In this document: positions 45,820 to 54,146 of the stretch, piece after piece
Layout of the letters: every line of letters starts with the position of its first letter
How positions within the stretch are numbered: the first letter of the stretch is position 1
DNA from: Aestuariibius insulae
GTDB taxonomy: Bacteria > Pseudomonadota > Alphaproteobacteria > Rhodobacterales > Rhodobacteraceae
Assembly (NCBI RefSeq): GCF_040783535.2
Contig: NZ_JBFONW020000003.1
Coordinates: forward strand, 310,001 to 374,000
DNA length: 64,000 nt
Direction of reading: 5' to 3'
Notes under the pieces: generated by a model
What the model saw: the letters and a program-made list of their open reading frames with translations, nothing else
Told to the model about the DNA's origin: nothing
Databases searched by the model: none
Made by a program: the position numbers and the translations under genes

Positions 45820-46749
45820 ATGAAGGCGTTCGTATTTCCGGGCCAGGGGGCCCAGACGCTTGGCATGGGCCGGGATCTGGCAGAGGCCTATCCCGAGTCC
45901 AGGGCGGTGTTCGACGAGGTGGACGAGGCCCTCAGCGAGCCGTTGAGCGAGATCATCTGGGGCGAGGATCAGGACGCCCTGACGCTGACGCGCAATGCGC
46001 AGCCCGCTTTGATGGCGACGTCGATGGCGGCGATGCGGGCGCTGGAGGCCGAGGGAGTGACGATTACCGATGCGGCCTTTGTCGCGGGGCACTCGCTGGG
46101 CGAATATTCCGCCCTTTGTGCCGCCGGGGCGCTGACGCTGGCCGATACAGCGCGGCTTCTTAGAACGCGGGGGCAGGCGATGCAGGCGGTCGTGCCGGTC
46201 GGCGAAGGCGCCATGGCGGCGCTGCTGGGACTTGATTTCGACGCGGCCTCGAAAGTGGCCATCGAAGCCGCACAAGGCGAGGTTTGCCAGGCCGCCAATG
46301 ACAACGATCCTTCACAGGTCGTCGTGTCGGGCCATAAGGCGGCGGTCGAACGCGCGCTGGAGCTTGCCAAGCAGGCGGGAGCCAAGCGCGCGATGCTGCT
46401 GCCGGTTTCGGCACCGTTTCATTGCGCCCTGATGGCGCCTGCCGCAGATGTCATGGCCGAAGCGCTGGCACAGGCGCGGATCGAGGCGCCGCGCGTTCCC
46501 GTCATCGCCAATGTCAGCGTGGAGCCGGTCACGGGACCCGGAGAGATCCGGACGCGGCTGGTCGAGCAGGTCACGGGCACGGTGCGCTGGCGCGAGACTA
46601 TTGCCCGGATGGCCTCGGACGGGGTGACGGAGATCTGGGAGATCGGCGCGGGCAAGGCGCTGTCGGGCATGATCCGGCGGATTGACCGGTCCATCGCGAC
46701 GCGGCCCGTGGGCACGCCGGATGAGGTTCGGGCGGCGGCTCAGGGCTGA
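45820..46749 (+). CDS. fabD: Malonyl-CoA:ACP transacylase FabD
   Basis: The 309-residue enzyme transfers malonyl groups to acyl carrier protein. It opens MKAFVFPGQGAQTLGMGRDL and has the active-site Ser92 in FVAGHSLGEYSALCAAG; the second catalytic His is in SAPFHCALM. The ATG at 45820 follows AGGGAGG. It starts the fabD-fabG-acpP group. The 215 bases upstream hold no gene. Confidence 0.96.
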   Translation: MKAFVFPGQGAQTLGMGRDLAEAYPESRAVFDEVDEALSEPLSEIIWGEDQDALTLTRNAQPALMATSMAAMRALEAEGVTITDAAFVAGHSLGEYSALCAAGALTLADTARLLRTRGQAMQAVVPVGEGAMAALLGLDFDAASKVAIEAAQGEVCQAANDNDPSQVVVSGHKAAVERALELAKQAGAKRAMLLPVSAPFHCALMAPAADVMAEALAQARIEAPRVPVIANVSVEPVTGPGEIRTRLVEQVTGTVRWRETIARMASDGVTEIWEIGAGKALSGMIRRIDRSIATRPVGTPDEVRAAAQG

Positions 46750-46796
46750 GAGCGCCGATTTATGCATATTTATGACAAGATGAAGAGGAGCGGGGC

Positions 46797-47534
46797 ATGT
46801 TCGATCTGAGCGGGAAGACGGCTTTGGTGACGGGCGCATCGGGCGGGATCGGCGGAGCGATCGCGAGCGCGCTGCATGGCGCCGGAGCGACGGTGGCGCT
46901 GTCCGGGACGCGGGAGGATCCGCTCAAGGTGCTGGCGGGCGAGCTGGGCGAGCGGGCGCACGTGCTGCCCTGCAATCTGAGCGATGCGGAGGCGGTGAAG
47001 GCGCTTCCCGGGCAGGCCATCGAGGCAATGGGCGGCTGCGATATCCTTGTGAACAATGCCGGGATCACGCGCGACAATATCTTCATGCGGATGTCGGATG
47101 ATGAATGGCAATCGGTTCTAGACGTGAACCTAACCGCAGCGATGTGGCTCATGAAGGGCATGGTGCGCCCGATGATGAAGGCGCGCTGGGGGCGGATCGT
47201 GAATATCTCGTCCGTCGTGGGCGCGACGGGCAATCCGGGGCAGGCGAATTACGCGGCCTCCAAGGGCGGGCTGGTCGCGATGTCGAAATCGGTCGCCTAT
47301 GAGGTGGCGAGCCGTGGGATCACGGTGAACTGTGTGGCGCCCGGCTTTATCACCACGGCGATGACCGACAAGCTGACGGATGATCAGAAGACCGGGATCC
47401 TGGGCGAGGTGCCCGCGGGCCGGATGGGCGAGGCGAGCGAGATCGCGGCTGCGGTCCTCTATCTCGCCAGCCCGGAAGCTGCCTATGTGACCGGGACCAC
47501 CTTGCATGTGAATGGCGGCATGGCCATGTTCTGA
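46797..47534 (+). CDS. fabG: 3-oxoacyl-ACP reductase FabG
   Basis: This NADPH-dependent reductase (245 residues) is a short-chain dehydrogenase. It has the nucleotide-binding VTGASGGIGGAIA, the NNAGITRD motif, and the Ser-Tyr-Lys catalytic set in ISSVVGATGNPGQANYAASKG. It is 47 bases after fabD, with a GAAGAGG ribosome binding site. Confidence 0.96.
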   Translation: MFDLSGKTALVTGASGGIGGAIASALHGAGATVALSGTREDPLKVLAGELGERAHVLPCNLSDAEAVKALPGQAIEAMGGCDILVNNAGITRDNIFMRMSDDEWQSVLDVNLTAAMWLMKGMVRPMMKARWGRIVNISSVVGATGNPGQANYAASKGGLVAMSKSVAYEVASRGITVNCVAPGFITTAMTDKLTDDQKTGILGEVPAGRMGEASEIAAAVLYLASPEAAYVTGTTLHVNGGMAMF

Positions 47535-47635
47535 CGGCTCCCGCCGCGAGGGGGCGCTAAAGCGTTTGCGCGAGCTATACGGTGTGTTATAGCGGCGCAG
47601 ATTGCCGCGGGCGATATCCGTCCTTGTGATGTTTT

Positions 47636-47675
47636 GCCTTTGGCACCAAAGGCTTAGGAGCCGCCCCGACGGGGC
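47636..47675 (+). promoter_or_regulatory. Two hairpins in the acpP leader
   Basis: Upstream of acpP are an 8-bp stem GCCTTTGG-CA-CCAAAGGC (47636-47653) and a second near-perfect hairpin GCCCCG-A-CGGGGC (47663-47675). No T run follows the second, so these could stabilise the highly expressed acpP message or regulate it. The start of acpP is 52 bases downstream. Confidence 0.45.
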
Positions 47676-47726
47676 TGATTGAAAGACCGGGGCACCAAAC
47701 GCCCGGAGGAATATGAGGAATAGCGT

Positions 47727-47960
47727 ATGAGCGACGTCGAGAGCCGCGTTCGGAAGATCGTAGTGGAGCACCTTGGTGTGGAAGAGGACAAGGTGACGGA
47801 AAACGCCTCGTTCATCGACGATCTGGGGGCCGACAGCCTCGATACGGTCGAGCTGGTCATGGCCTTTGAGGAGGAGTTCGGGATCGAGATCCCCGACGAT
47901 GCCGCGGAGACGATCCAGACCTTCGGCGATGCCGTGAAGTTCATCAAGGAAGCCACCTGA
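47727..47960 (+). CDS. acpP: Acyl carrier protein
   Basis: The 77-residue acidic protein carries fatty-acid intermediates on a phosphopantetheine at Ser37 in GADSLDTVELVMAFEEEF. Sequence and size are standard. It follows fabG after 192 bases, with its own leader hairpins, and is followed by a strong terminator rather than by fabF, which lies 8.4 kb away. Confidence 0.98.
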   Translation: MSDVESRVRKIVVEHLGVEEDKVTENASFIDDLGADSLDTVELVMAFEEEFGIEIPDDAAETIQTFGDAVKFIKEAT

Positions 47961-47987
47961 GCGCGGCCTCCTCACCCGTTGATACAA

Positions 47988-48024
47988 AAAAGGGGCGCCT
48001 TGTGTGATGCAAGGCGCCCCTTTT
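47988..48024. terminator. Bidirectional terminator between acpP and RTX gene
   Basis: A perfect 15-bp stem (AAAAGGGGCGCCTTG and its complement) with a 7-base loop. A- and T-runs on both sides suit termination in both directions between two convergent genes. Confidence 0.9.
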
Positions 48025-48050
48025 CGTTTGGCCGTGACCTGAAGAAGCGG

Positions 48051-49808
48051 TCAGAGCATGAAGTCGTTTTCGGACAATGTGTTGACCCACATGACCTCGA
48101 TCTCGGCATCGACGCGGCCATCGCCGTTCTCGTCGATCAGAACGTAGTCTCCGTCGAAGCGGACCTCGCCTGAGCCGTTGGCGGAGAAGGCCTCCTCCTG
48201 ATATGCCAATCCGCCGAAATCGGTGAGATCGATCTTGTCGATACCGCTGTCGAAGCCCTTGATCACGTCGCGGGTCGCATTGGTCGTTCCGGTATCGCCA
48301 GAGGCGAAGGTGAAGATATCGCGCGCGCCGGTGTCTTCCCAGTCCTGCAGGATGTCCGCGCCGCGACCGCCGGTGATGATGTCACGTCCGTTGCCGCCGG
48401 TGATCGTGTCGTTGCCTGTTCCGCCGGTCAGAATATCGTTGCCATCTCCACCGCTGAGGACGTCATCATCTGACCCTCCGTCGATGATATCGTTGCCGCC
48501 GTCGCCCCAGATGGTATCGCGCCCGCGTCCGCCCCAGACGGTATCGTTGCCGCTGCCTGCGCCGACTGTGTCGTTGCCCCAGCCTGAGCTGACGCGGTCA
48601 TCGCCGGAGCCTGCCCAAAGCTCGTCCGAGCCTTCATTGCCGATCAGAACGTCCCGGCCGTCACCGCCGCTGATGACATCGTTTCCGGCGCCGCCGGACA
48701 AGACATCATTGCCCATCCCGCCGCCAAGCCGGTCGTCGTCATCGCCGCCGCCGAGATGATCGTCGCCTTCTTCGCCCCAGATCTTGTCGCGACCGGCGCC
48801 GCCCCAAAGCTCGTCATTGCCGCGTCCGCCGCCGATCTCGTCGTCTCCGTCGCCGCCCCAGGCGCGGTCGTTGTCGTGGCCGCCCCAGATCTTGTCGGAC
48901 CCGCTTCCACCCCACATGAGGTCGGTGCCGGATCCACCTGCGAGCGTATCGTTGCCGGATCCGCCGTTCAGGCTGTCATTTCCGCTATCGCCATAAAGCT
49001 TGTCGATGCCGTCCTGACCCCAGATGCTGTCATTGCCATCACCGCCGCCCATCTCGTCATTGCCGAGACCGCCGACGATGATGTCGTTGCCCTTTTGGCC
49101 CCAGAGTTTGTCGCTGCCGGCGTCGCCATACATGATGTCGTTGCCATCTCCGCCGCCGGATTCGTCATTACCGCTGCCGCCGCGCACGCGGTCGTCGCCG
49201 TCTCCGGCCCAGATCTTGTCATGGCCCGCGCCACCTTCGAAGAGCTCGTTCGCCGCATCGGCCAGCTCGTCGCTGTAGGTTCCGCTGTGAAGCGTGTCGT
49301 TGCCGCCGGTGCCGTAGACGATATTTTCGCCGTTGAGGTAATAGTTTAGCCAGCCTGCAACGTCATCGACCCGTTCGTTCTGGTCGCCATCCTCGTTGCG
49401 GAAGCGACCGTCCTTCACTTCGAAACCGACATGGTAGATGGCGTCGGCCACGGTATCGACGAATTTGCGACCCTGGAATTTGAGAGTGCCGCCATCGCCC
49501 TGGACGAGGTGAAAGCCGGTTTCGACCTGGCCTTCGTCATTGCCGTGCCCTTCGACGAAGTCGGCGTAAAGGTCCGGGTTCTTGCGGATGTAGTTGCTGA
49601 CCTTGATGAGATCTTGCGGAGTGAGCTTGCCATCGGCGTTCACGCCCGTTGCGCGGATGGCTTCGAGAATGACGTCATTCATGAGGTAGGCCGCGTCGAT
49701 GCCGCCTTGCAGATCGGCGGCGGATATCCGGTCGGTGAGGGTCTTGTCCTTGGCGACGTCGGTGGCGATGGCTTCGAGGCCGGGGGCGCTCGTGGCTCTT
49801 GAGGGCAT
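48051..49808 (-). CDS. Large RTX calcium-binding repeat protein
   Basis: The 585-residue protein has an N-terminal helical domain (1-165; DRISAADLQGGIDAAYLMND with an EF-hand-like VNADGKLTPQDL), then about 300 residues of glycine/aspartate nonapeptide repeats (GGGDGNDIMYGDAGSDKLWG and similar), and a C-terminal type I secretion-like tail (KIDLTDFGGLAYQEEAF). Many repeats carry Trp (KIWG, MWGG, DSIWGQ). The N-terminal NEDGDQNERVDDVAGWLNYY resembles the region before repeats in secreted RTX enzymes. No exporter genes are nearby, and function is unknown. Confidence 0.85.
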   Translation of the reverse strand: MPSRATSAPGLEAIATDVAKDKTLTDRISAADLQGGIDAAYLMNDVILEAIRATGVNADGKLTPQDLIKVSNYIRKNPDLYADFVEGHGNDEGQVETGFHLVQGDGGTLKFQGRKFVDTVADAIYHVGFEVKDGRFRNEDGDQNERVDDVAGWLNYYLNGENIVYGTGGNDTLHSGTYSDELADAANELFEGGAGHDKIWAGDGDDRVRGGSGNDESGGGDGNDIMYGDAGSDKLWGQKGNDIIVGGLGNDEMGGGDGNDSIWGQDGIDKLYGDSGNDSLNGGSGNDTLAGGSGTDLMWGGSGSDKIWGGHDNDRAWGGDGDDEIGGGRGNDELWGGAGRDKIWGEEGDDHLGGGDDDDRLGGGMGNDVLSGGAGNDVISGGDGRDVLIGNEGSDELWAGSGDDRVSSGWGNDTVGAGSGNDTVWGGRGRDTIWGDGGNDIIDGGSDDDVLSGGDGNDILTGGTGNDTITGGNGRDIITGGRGADILQDWEDTGARDIFTFASGDTGTTNATRDVIKGFDSGIDKIDLTDFGGLAYQEEAFSANGSGEVRFDGDYVLIDENGDGRVDAEIEVMWVNTLSENDFML

Positions 49809-50036
49809 GGATTAACCTTTTCAACGATTCACCCTTCGCGAGTGCCTGACCTTGCTGGATCTGAGAAGCTGCAGCGCAGCATTTGGCCGGGATCGGCGGA
49901 TTTATGATTAACGGCCCCAGATTCGAGCGATAGTTCGGCGGAAAACGGAGTATTATCCCCGGATTGAGGAGAATGGATTCGACCGGGTGAAAAGAGAATT
50001 TCTCGTCTAGATAGAGCTACTTGCGCGCGCGTTCAG

Positions 50037-51032
50037 TCACGGATGGAGATCGGGCGTGATCGCCGTTTCGGTGATCGGTAGGCGAGCCCGTTCGGGGGGC
50101 GACTTCGGGATAGGGCCAAGCCGCAGGGCGGCGATCAGGCGGTGGTCGGTCAGGCGGAACTCGGTAAGAAACGCCGCTTCGCTATCGGGATCGTCGACGA
50201 GGACGGACATCGGCCAGCTGGCGAAACCGCTGGCGGCCAACTTTAGCGTGGCGCGGTAGTAGCGCCGTCCGGCATCGAGCGCGGGGAGGTCTTTAGGGAC
50301 GGCGAGAAAAGCAATGGCGGCAGCGGTTTCGGTATCGTCCTTTTCGGCCGTGAAGCCCGTGGCGAGGCCCAGCCGGTCGAGCGGAGAGAAGACTTTGAAG
50401 AAGGCGCCCATAAAGGCCGCTTGCCAGCGGGGCAGGCCAAGGGCGTCGGCGTTGAGGCCGTTGCGGGACCAATCGGGGTGGCATTTGGAGAGGCGGGTCC
50501 AGGACAGCAGCTCTTTGCGGAAGGCGGGGTTTTGCAGAAGACGATGGGAGAGGGCATCGTTTTGAGCGGCGATCTCGGTGATGCGCGATCTCGTCGTGAT
50601 CAGGTGAATGTCAGGATCGGTCGCCGCCCATGTGGTCAGGGCCTGGAACTGGCCCGGATCGGCCGGGGCGAAGGGCCTGCGATAGGTCAGGCGCGCGGAC
50701 ACGGCAGAGGCCAGCGGGTCGGGTTCGGCATATCCGCCGAGCGTGATCCGGGCGAGCGGTTCCGTGATCTGCGTGCCGAGCGGTGTGACCTGGGCGGCAT
50801 GACCCTCTCCGGCCAGAGCGATGACCATGCCTTCGAGCGCGGTGCCGCAGCTGAGGATCAGGTCGTGGTTCGAGGGATCGGCGACGGGGAGCGCGGCCCC
50901 CGGCGCGCAATGGAGCGTGATCGTGCCGTCGGGGGACAGACCCCAGCGGGCGGGCTGGGTATTGTGGACCGTGGGGGCGAGGGAGGCCTCGGCCATGCAG
51001 GTCAGGAAGGTGTCGTGGTCGAGGACGGTCAT
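50037..51032 (-). CDS. Acg-like nitroreductase-family flavoprotein
   Basis: The 331-residue protein has the nitroreductase FMN motif APTVHNTQPARW (residues 19-30), the Acg-type dimer-swap DPSNHDLILSCGTALEGMVIAL, and a later YYRATLKLAASGFASWPMSVL. Members near Acg and SagB/ThcOx dehydrogenases oxidise or sequester small molecules or peptides with FMN. It is the last gene of a five-gene operon whose other members are two acyltransferases, an E1-like enzyme and a membrane protein; start (ATG at 51032) overlaps the upstream gene by four bases. Confidence 0.78.
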   Translation of the reverse strand: MTVLDHDTFLTCMAEASLAPTVHNTQPARWGLSPDGTITLHCAPGAALPVADPSNHDLILSCGTALEGMVIALAGEGHAAQVTPLGTQITEPLARITLGGYAEPDPLASAVSARLTYRRPFAPADPGQFQALTTWAATDPDIHLITTRSRITEIAAQNDALSHRLLQNPAFRKELLSWTRLSKCHPDWSRNGLNADALGLPRWQAAFMGAFFKVFSPLDRLGLATGFTAEKDDTETAAAIAFLAVPKDLPALDAGRRYYRATLKLAASGFASWPMSVLVDDPDSEAAFLTEFRLTDHRLIAALRLGPIPKSPPERARLPITETAITPDLHP

Positions 51033-52120
51033 AGCGCTTTGCGGAAAAGATGGAGGCGTTGCAGGCGAGTGGCTCCGATCTTTTCGGGCTGGCGTAGGCT
51101 GGCCTCGTTCACGTCGGCGATCCATGTGCCGCCGACGGTCTTGTAGCCCGCCTTGAGCGCGGCGCGGGAGATGCGATCGATCATCAGCGGGGTCAGGCCC
51201 TTACCGCGCCAATCGGGACGGACGCCGTAATAGATGACGACGGCTCGGTCATTCGTCATGCGGTGGCGCAAGTAGTGCCAGGGGGCCAGCGGGCCGAGGC
51301 GCGATTTCATGCGTTTGAGCGGGGGATTGAGATCGGGGATGCAGATCAGCGCGCCGATGGCTTGACCCTCGTGGTGCAGGACAGCGGAGAGACGTTTGTC
51401 CATCACCCATTTCAGATCCTTGGCCTGGAAGTCGTATTCCTCTTTGCTGACGGGTACGAACATCGGGTTGTCCGCGAAGCTGATATTAAGGATCTGGCGC
51501 GCCTCTTCGAGCCGGGCGGAAAGCGTTTGGCGCGTGATCGGCGCGAAGGTTACGCCTTCTGGGGGGTGGCGTTCGGGGCCGGCATGGGTGTGCCATGTGG
51601 GCAGATCGGTCTCGTAGGTGCTCATCGGGAAGATCTGGGAAAAACCGTTCGCCTTGAGCTGCAGGGCGGCATGCGGCGGGCTCCACATGCAGTCCGAGAA
51701 GACCTGCGCCTCGAAGCCGCCGGTTTGCACGCCGATCATTTGCATGGCGGTGAGATTGAAGTTTCCGGTGAGGCTGGTGAGGCCGCGGGCACGGGCCCAG
51801 CCTTCGGCCGCTTTGAGCAGGAGGGTCGCAGCCTCGGGATCGTTCGCGCAGTCGAAATAGCCGAAATAGGCGGCTTTCTGGTCGTGCAGCGCGTTGGAGG
51901 CGGCGTGGATATGGGCGGTCAGGCGTCCGATCGGGCGACCGTCGCGGTGGGCGGTGTAGAGCGTGATCTGGTCGGAGCTGTCGAAGAGGGGGTTGGCCGC
52001 TGCCGAGACGAAGCGCTTGAGGTCGGATTTGAGCGGGGAGACGTAGGGCGTGCCGTCGTAGACGTTGAACGGGACTTGAAAGAACGCCTCGAAGTCGTCT
52101 TCGCGCAAGGTGAGGGTCAT
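51029..52120 (-). CDS. GNAT-family acyltransferase, 363 residues
   Basis: The protein contains two GNAT-like halves. The N-terminal one has YFGYFDCANDPEAATLLLKA (like the YghO group); the C-terminal one has the acetyl-CoA motif YYGVRPDWRGKGLTPLMIDR. It also has IGALICIPDLNPPLKRM. Substrate is unknown. The ATG at 52120 is chosen for GGAG seven bases upstream and the four-base overlap with the membrane protein gene. It is the fourth gene of the operon. Confidence 0.72.
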   Translation of the reverse strand: MTLTLREDDFEAFFQVPFNVYDGTPYVSPLKSDLKRFVSAAANPLFDSSDQITLYTAHRDGRPIGRLTAHIHAASNALHDQKAAYFGYFDCANDPEAATLLLKAAEGWARARGLTSLTGNFNLTAMQMIGVQTGGFEAQVFSDCMWSPPHAALQLKANGFSQIFPMSTYETDLPTWHTHAGPERHPPEGVTFAPITRQTLSARLEEARQILNISFADNPMFVPVSKEEYDFQAKDLKWVMDKRLSAVLHHEGQAIGALICIPDLNPPLKRMKSRLGPLAPWHYLRHRMTNDRAVVIYYGVRPDWRGKGLTPLMIDRISRAALKAGYKTVGGTWIADVNEASLRQPEKIGATRLQRLHLFRKAL

Positions 52121-53280
52121 CGGGGATCTCCGTTGCGTAGACGCCAAGCGGCAGCGGCGAGAAGCGCCTTTACTTGAGCGGTGGATTCGACGGGCGCCAG
52201 CGTCAGGCCGATCAGGCGGAGCGGGTCGGTGCCGGTGGCAAGCAGATGGGTGCTGCGCGAGCGGCGGAGAAGCTCGGTCATTTGATCGGCGATCTCCTCG
52301 TCCGCGCGGGTGCTGCGGCTGGCGGACCAGAGCGGGCTGCGCGCCAGCGCTTGGGTGAGCGCCGGGCGGTCGAAATCGTCCAGCGCGGTGCCTTCGATGA
52401 CGACGGGATCATGGCTGGCCAGCTGAGTCTGCAGAGCGGTTTCCGTCGAGAGATCCGGGCCGAGCGTCAGGAATGTCGTGAGCCGGTCGGCGAGACTGCC
52501 CGCGCGCAGGCGCAGCGCCTCGCCCAGGCTGGCGGAGAAGAGCAGAATGGCCAGAAGGCTGGCGGCAAGGATCGTATAGGCGGCCAGGTTTGTTGTCAGG
52601 ATAGCGGCGCTGGCGAGGGCCAACGCAGCGAGCACGCCGAGCGACAGGAGGGCCGAGGCGGGATTGGCCGTCCAACTGGCCGAAGAAACAGCGAGCCAGA
52701 TCCCGATAAGCGCAACAAGGCCCGACAGGTGCAGCGGCGGTCCGAGCTGCACGAAGGCGAAATCGGTGGCGATGAGCGGGGCGGAGACGAGAACGAGCAG
52801 TCCGTAGGTACGCAGAAGGCGCAGCTGGGCGAGCGTCAAATCGTCCGCGCCGCGCCAGAGCAGGATGGCGGCGGAGACGAGCGAGGCGATCTGAAAGGCC
52901 AAAAGCGCGGGCAGGTAGACCGGCGCTGCGCTGTCAGGCAGGGTGAACGCGCCGAGCATCAGAAGCGGTGTACCGATAGCCAGAAGCAGCTTGAGGCTGC
53001 GGGGCGCATGGCGGGCCAGCGCGGCTTCGGTCAGGAGTACGATCGCAAGCGGGATCAGCGCGGCAGTGGCCAGAAGGATGCGGTCGGCCAGATCCCAGCC
53101 GGTGAGCCAGGCGGGAACGCGCAGCAGGAAGAATGCCGCGAAGAGGCCGGTCAGAAAACGCAGCATCTTCAGGAGCCGCCCGGTCAGGCCAGCGTCTCTC
53201 AGTCGTCCGCGCAAGCCGAGAAAGGCAAGACCCGCGAGGCCCGAGATCAGGCAGTCGGCATAGAGTGCGGTCGGGGTCAT
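52117..53280 (-). CDS. Multi-pass membrane protein of unknown function
   Basis: The 387-residue protein has about eight or more hydrophobic helices in the first 265 residues and a C-terminal soluble domain (from about 270; LGPDLSTETALQTQLASHDPVVIEG). I do not recognise a family. It lies between the E1-like gene and the acyltransferase gene, overlapping each by four bases, so it is likely part of the same process, perhaps as a transporter or membrane anchor. Confidence 0.65.
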   Translation of the reverse strand: MTPTALYADCLISGLAGLAFLGLRGRLRDAGLTGRLLKMLRFLTGLFAAFFLLRVPAWLTGWDLADRILLATAALIPLAIVLLTEAALARHAPRSLKLLLAIGTPLLMLGAFTLPDSAAPVYLPALLAFQIASLVSAAILLWRGADDLTLAQLRLLRTYGLLVLVSAPLIATDFAFVQLGPPLHLSGLVALIGIWLAVSSASWTANPASALLSLGVLAALALASAAILTTNLAAYTILAASLLAILLFSASLGEALRLRAGSLADRLTTFLTLGPDLSTETALQTQLASHDPVVIEGTALDDFDRPALTQALARSPLWSASRSTRADEEIADQMTELLRRSRSTHLLATGTDPLRLIGLTLAPVESTAQVKALLAAAAWRLRNGDPR

Positions 53281-54146
53281 GGGGCCATCATCTTTGCGAG
53301 CTTACGGCGGACGATGGGGCGCAGGATCGCTGAGATGAGCGCGTTCTGCGGACGCTCAACGCGAGCGCGATAGGGGTTGAGGAACCAGCCGCGACAGTCG
53401 GTTTTGCTGGGCGTGCTGGTCAGGATGTTGAGCGCCTCGTAGGCCATGAGCATGCCGGAGGTGAGGACCATGGGAGCGAAGGACATGCGGGAGCGGCGGC
53501 CTGCCGCGACCTCTCCGGCGAGGTCGAGGTCGATATGGAAGGCGGAGGCGCTGTGGATGAGGATGTATTCGGCTTCGGCGCGAAAAGCCACGGCGCGCTG
53601 ATCGTCCGTGAGGGCGTTCCAGGCGGTTTGGGCTGTTGGGTAGCCGAGCCGGATTTCGGGTGCAGGATCGGTCGGGCGCGTGACGTAAACCGACGGGAGC
53701 GGCGAGGCGTAGCTGTCGATCACGGGTTTGCCATGCGTTTTGGCGGTTCGGTAGAGCAGGAGCGAGGCGCCCAGATCGTCGGTGCCGTTCACCACGACAT
53801 CCGTGCACGAGACGATGCGGTCCGCCTGATCGGTCCAGTCGCCGTGGAGGACTTCGAGTTCGATCTCGGGGTTGATCTGTCTGAGCTGGTCCGCTGTCGC
53901 TTCGGCCTTGTGCTGGCCGATGGTGGCGAGATTGGCGAAGACCTGGCGGTTGAGGTTCGACAGCTCGAACGCGTCGAGATCGCAGATCGTCAGGCGGCCG
54001 ACGCCCGCGCGGGCCAGCGCGAGGATGACCGCGCCGCCCATGCCGCCGGTGCCGCAGACGAAGACATGGGCGCGGCGGAGCGCCTCTTGCTGGGCGAGGG
54101 TGACGAAGCCGATATTGCGGGTTGTGAACTCGGCATAGTCAAACAT
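53277..54146 (-). CDS. E1/ThiF-like adenylyltransferase
   Basis: The 289-residue protein has the E1/MoeB/ThiF nucleotide fold: glycine loop VCGTGGMGGAVILALARAGVG (32-38), DLDAFELSNLNRQ (56-68) and the ADP-binding NGTDDLGASLLLY region. E1-like proteins adenylate the C terminus of a ubiquitin-like partner or a peptide/small acid. It lacks the CxxC zinc pairs of MoeB/ThiF, and no ubiquitin-like gene is nearby. The opening TTRNIGFVT suggests a separate bacterial subgroup. It is second in the operon, with overlaps of four and eight bases. Confidence 0.78.
   Translation of the reverse strand: MFDYAEFTTRNIGFVTLAQQEALRRAHVFVCGTGGMGGAVILALARAGVGRLTICDLDAFELSNLNRQVFANLATIGQHKAEATADQLRQINPEIELEVLHGDWTDQADRIVSCTDVVVNGTDDLGASLLLYRTAKTHGKPVIDSYASPLPSVYVTRPTDPAPEIRLGYPTAQTAWNALTDDQRAVAFRAEAEYILIHSASAFHIDLDLAGEVAAGRRSRMSFAPMVLTSGMLMAYEALNILTSTPSKTDCRGWFLNPYRARVERPQNALISAILRPIVRRKLAKMMAP

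Noticed and set aside
48051..49808. Repeated DNA that could look like a CRISPR or tandem array
   Set aside because: The periodicity follows the 27-base codon pattern of RTX nonapeptides and varies at the third codon position, without spacers.
53277..54146. Calling the E1-like protein MoeB or ThiF
   Set aside because: The zinc-binding CxxC pairs and molybdopterin or thiamine neighbours are missing, so a specific name is not supported.
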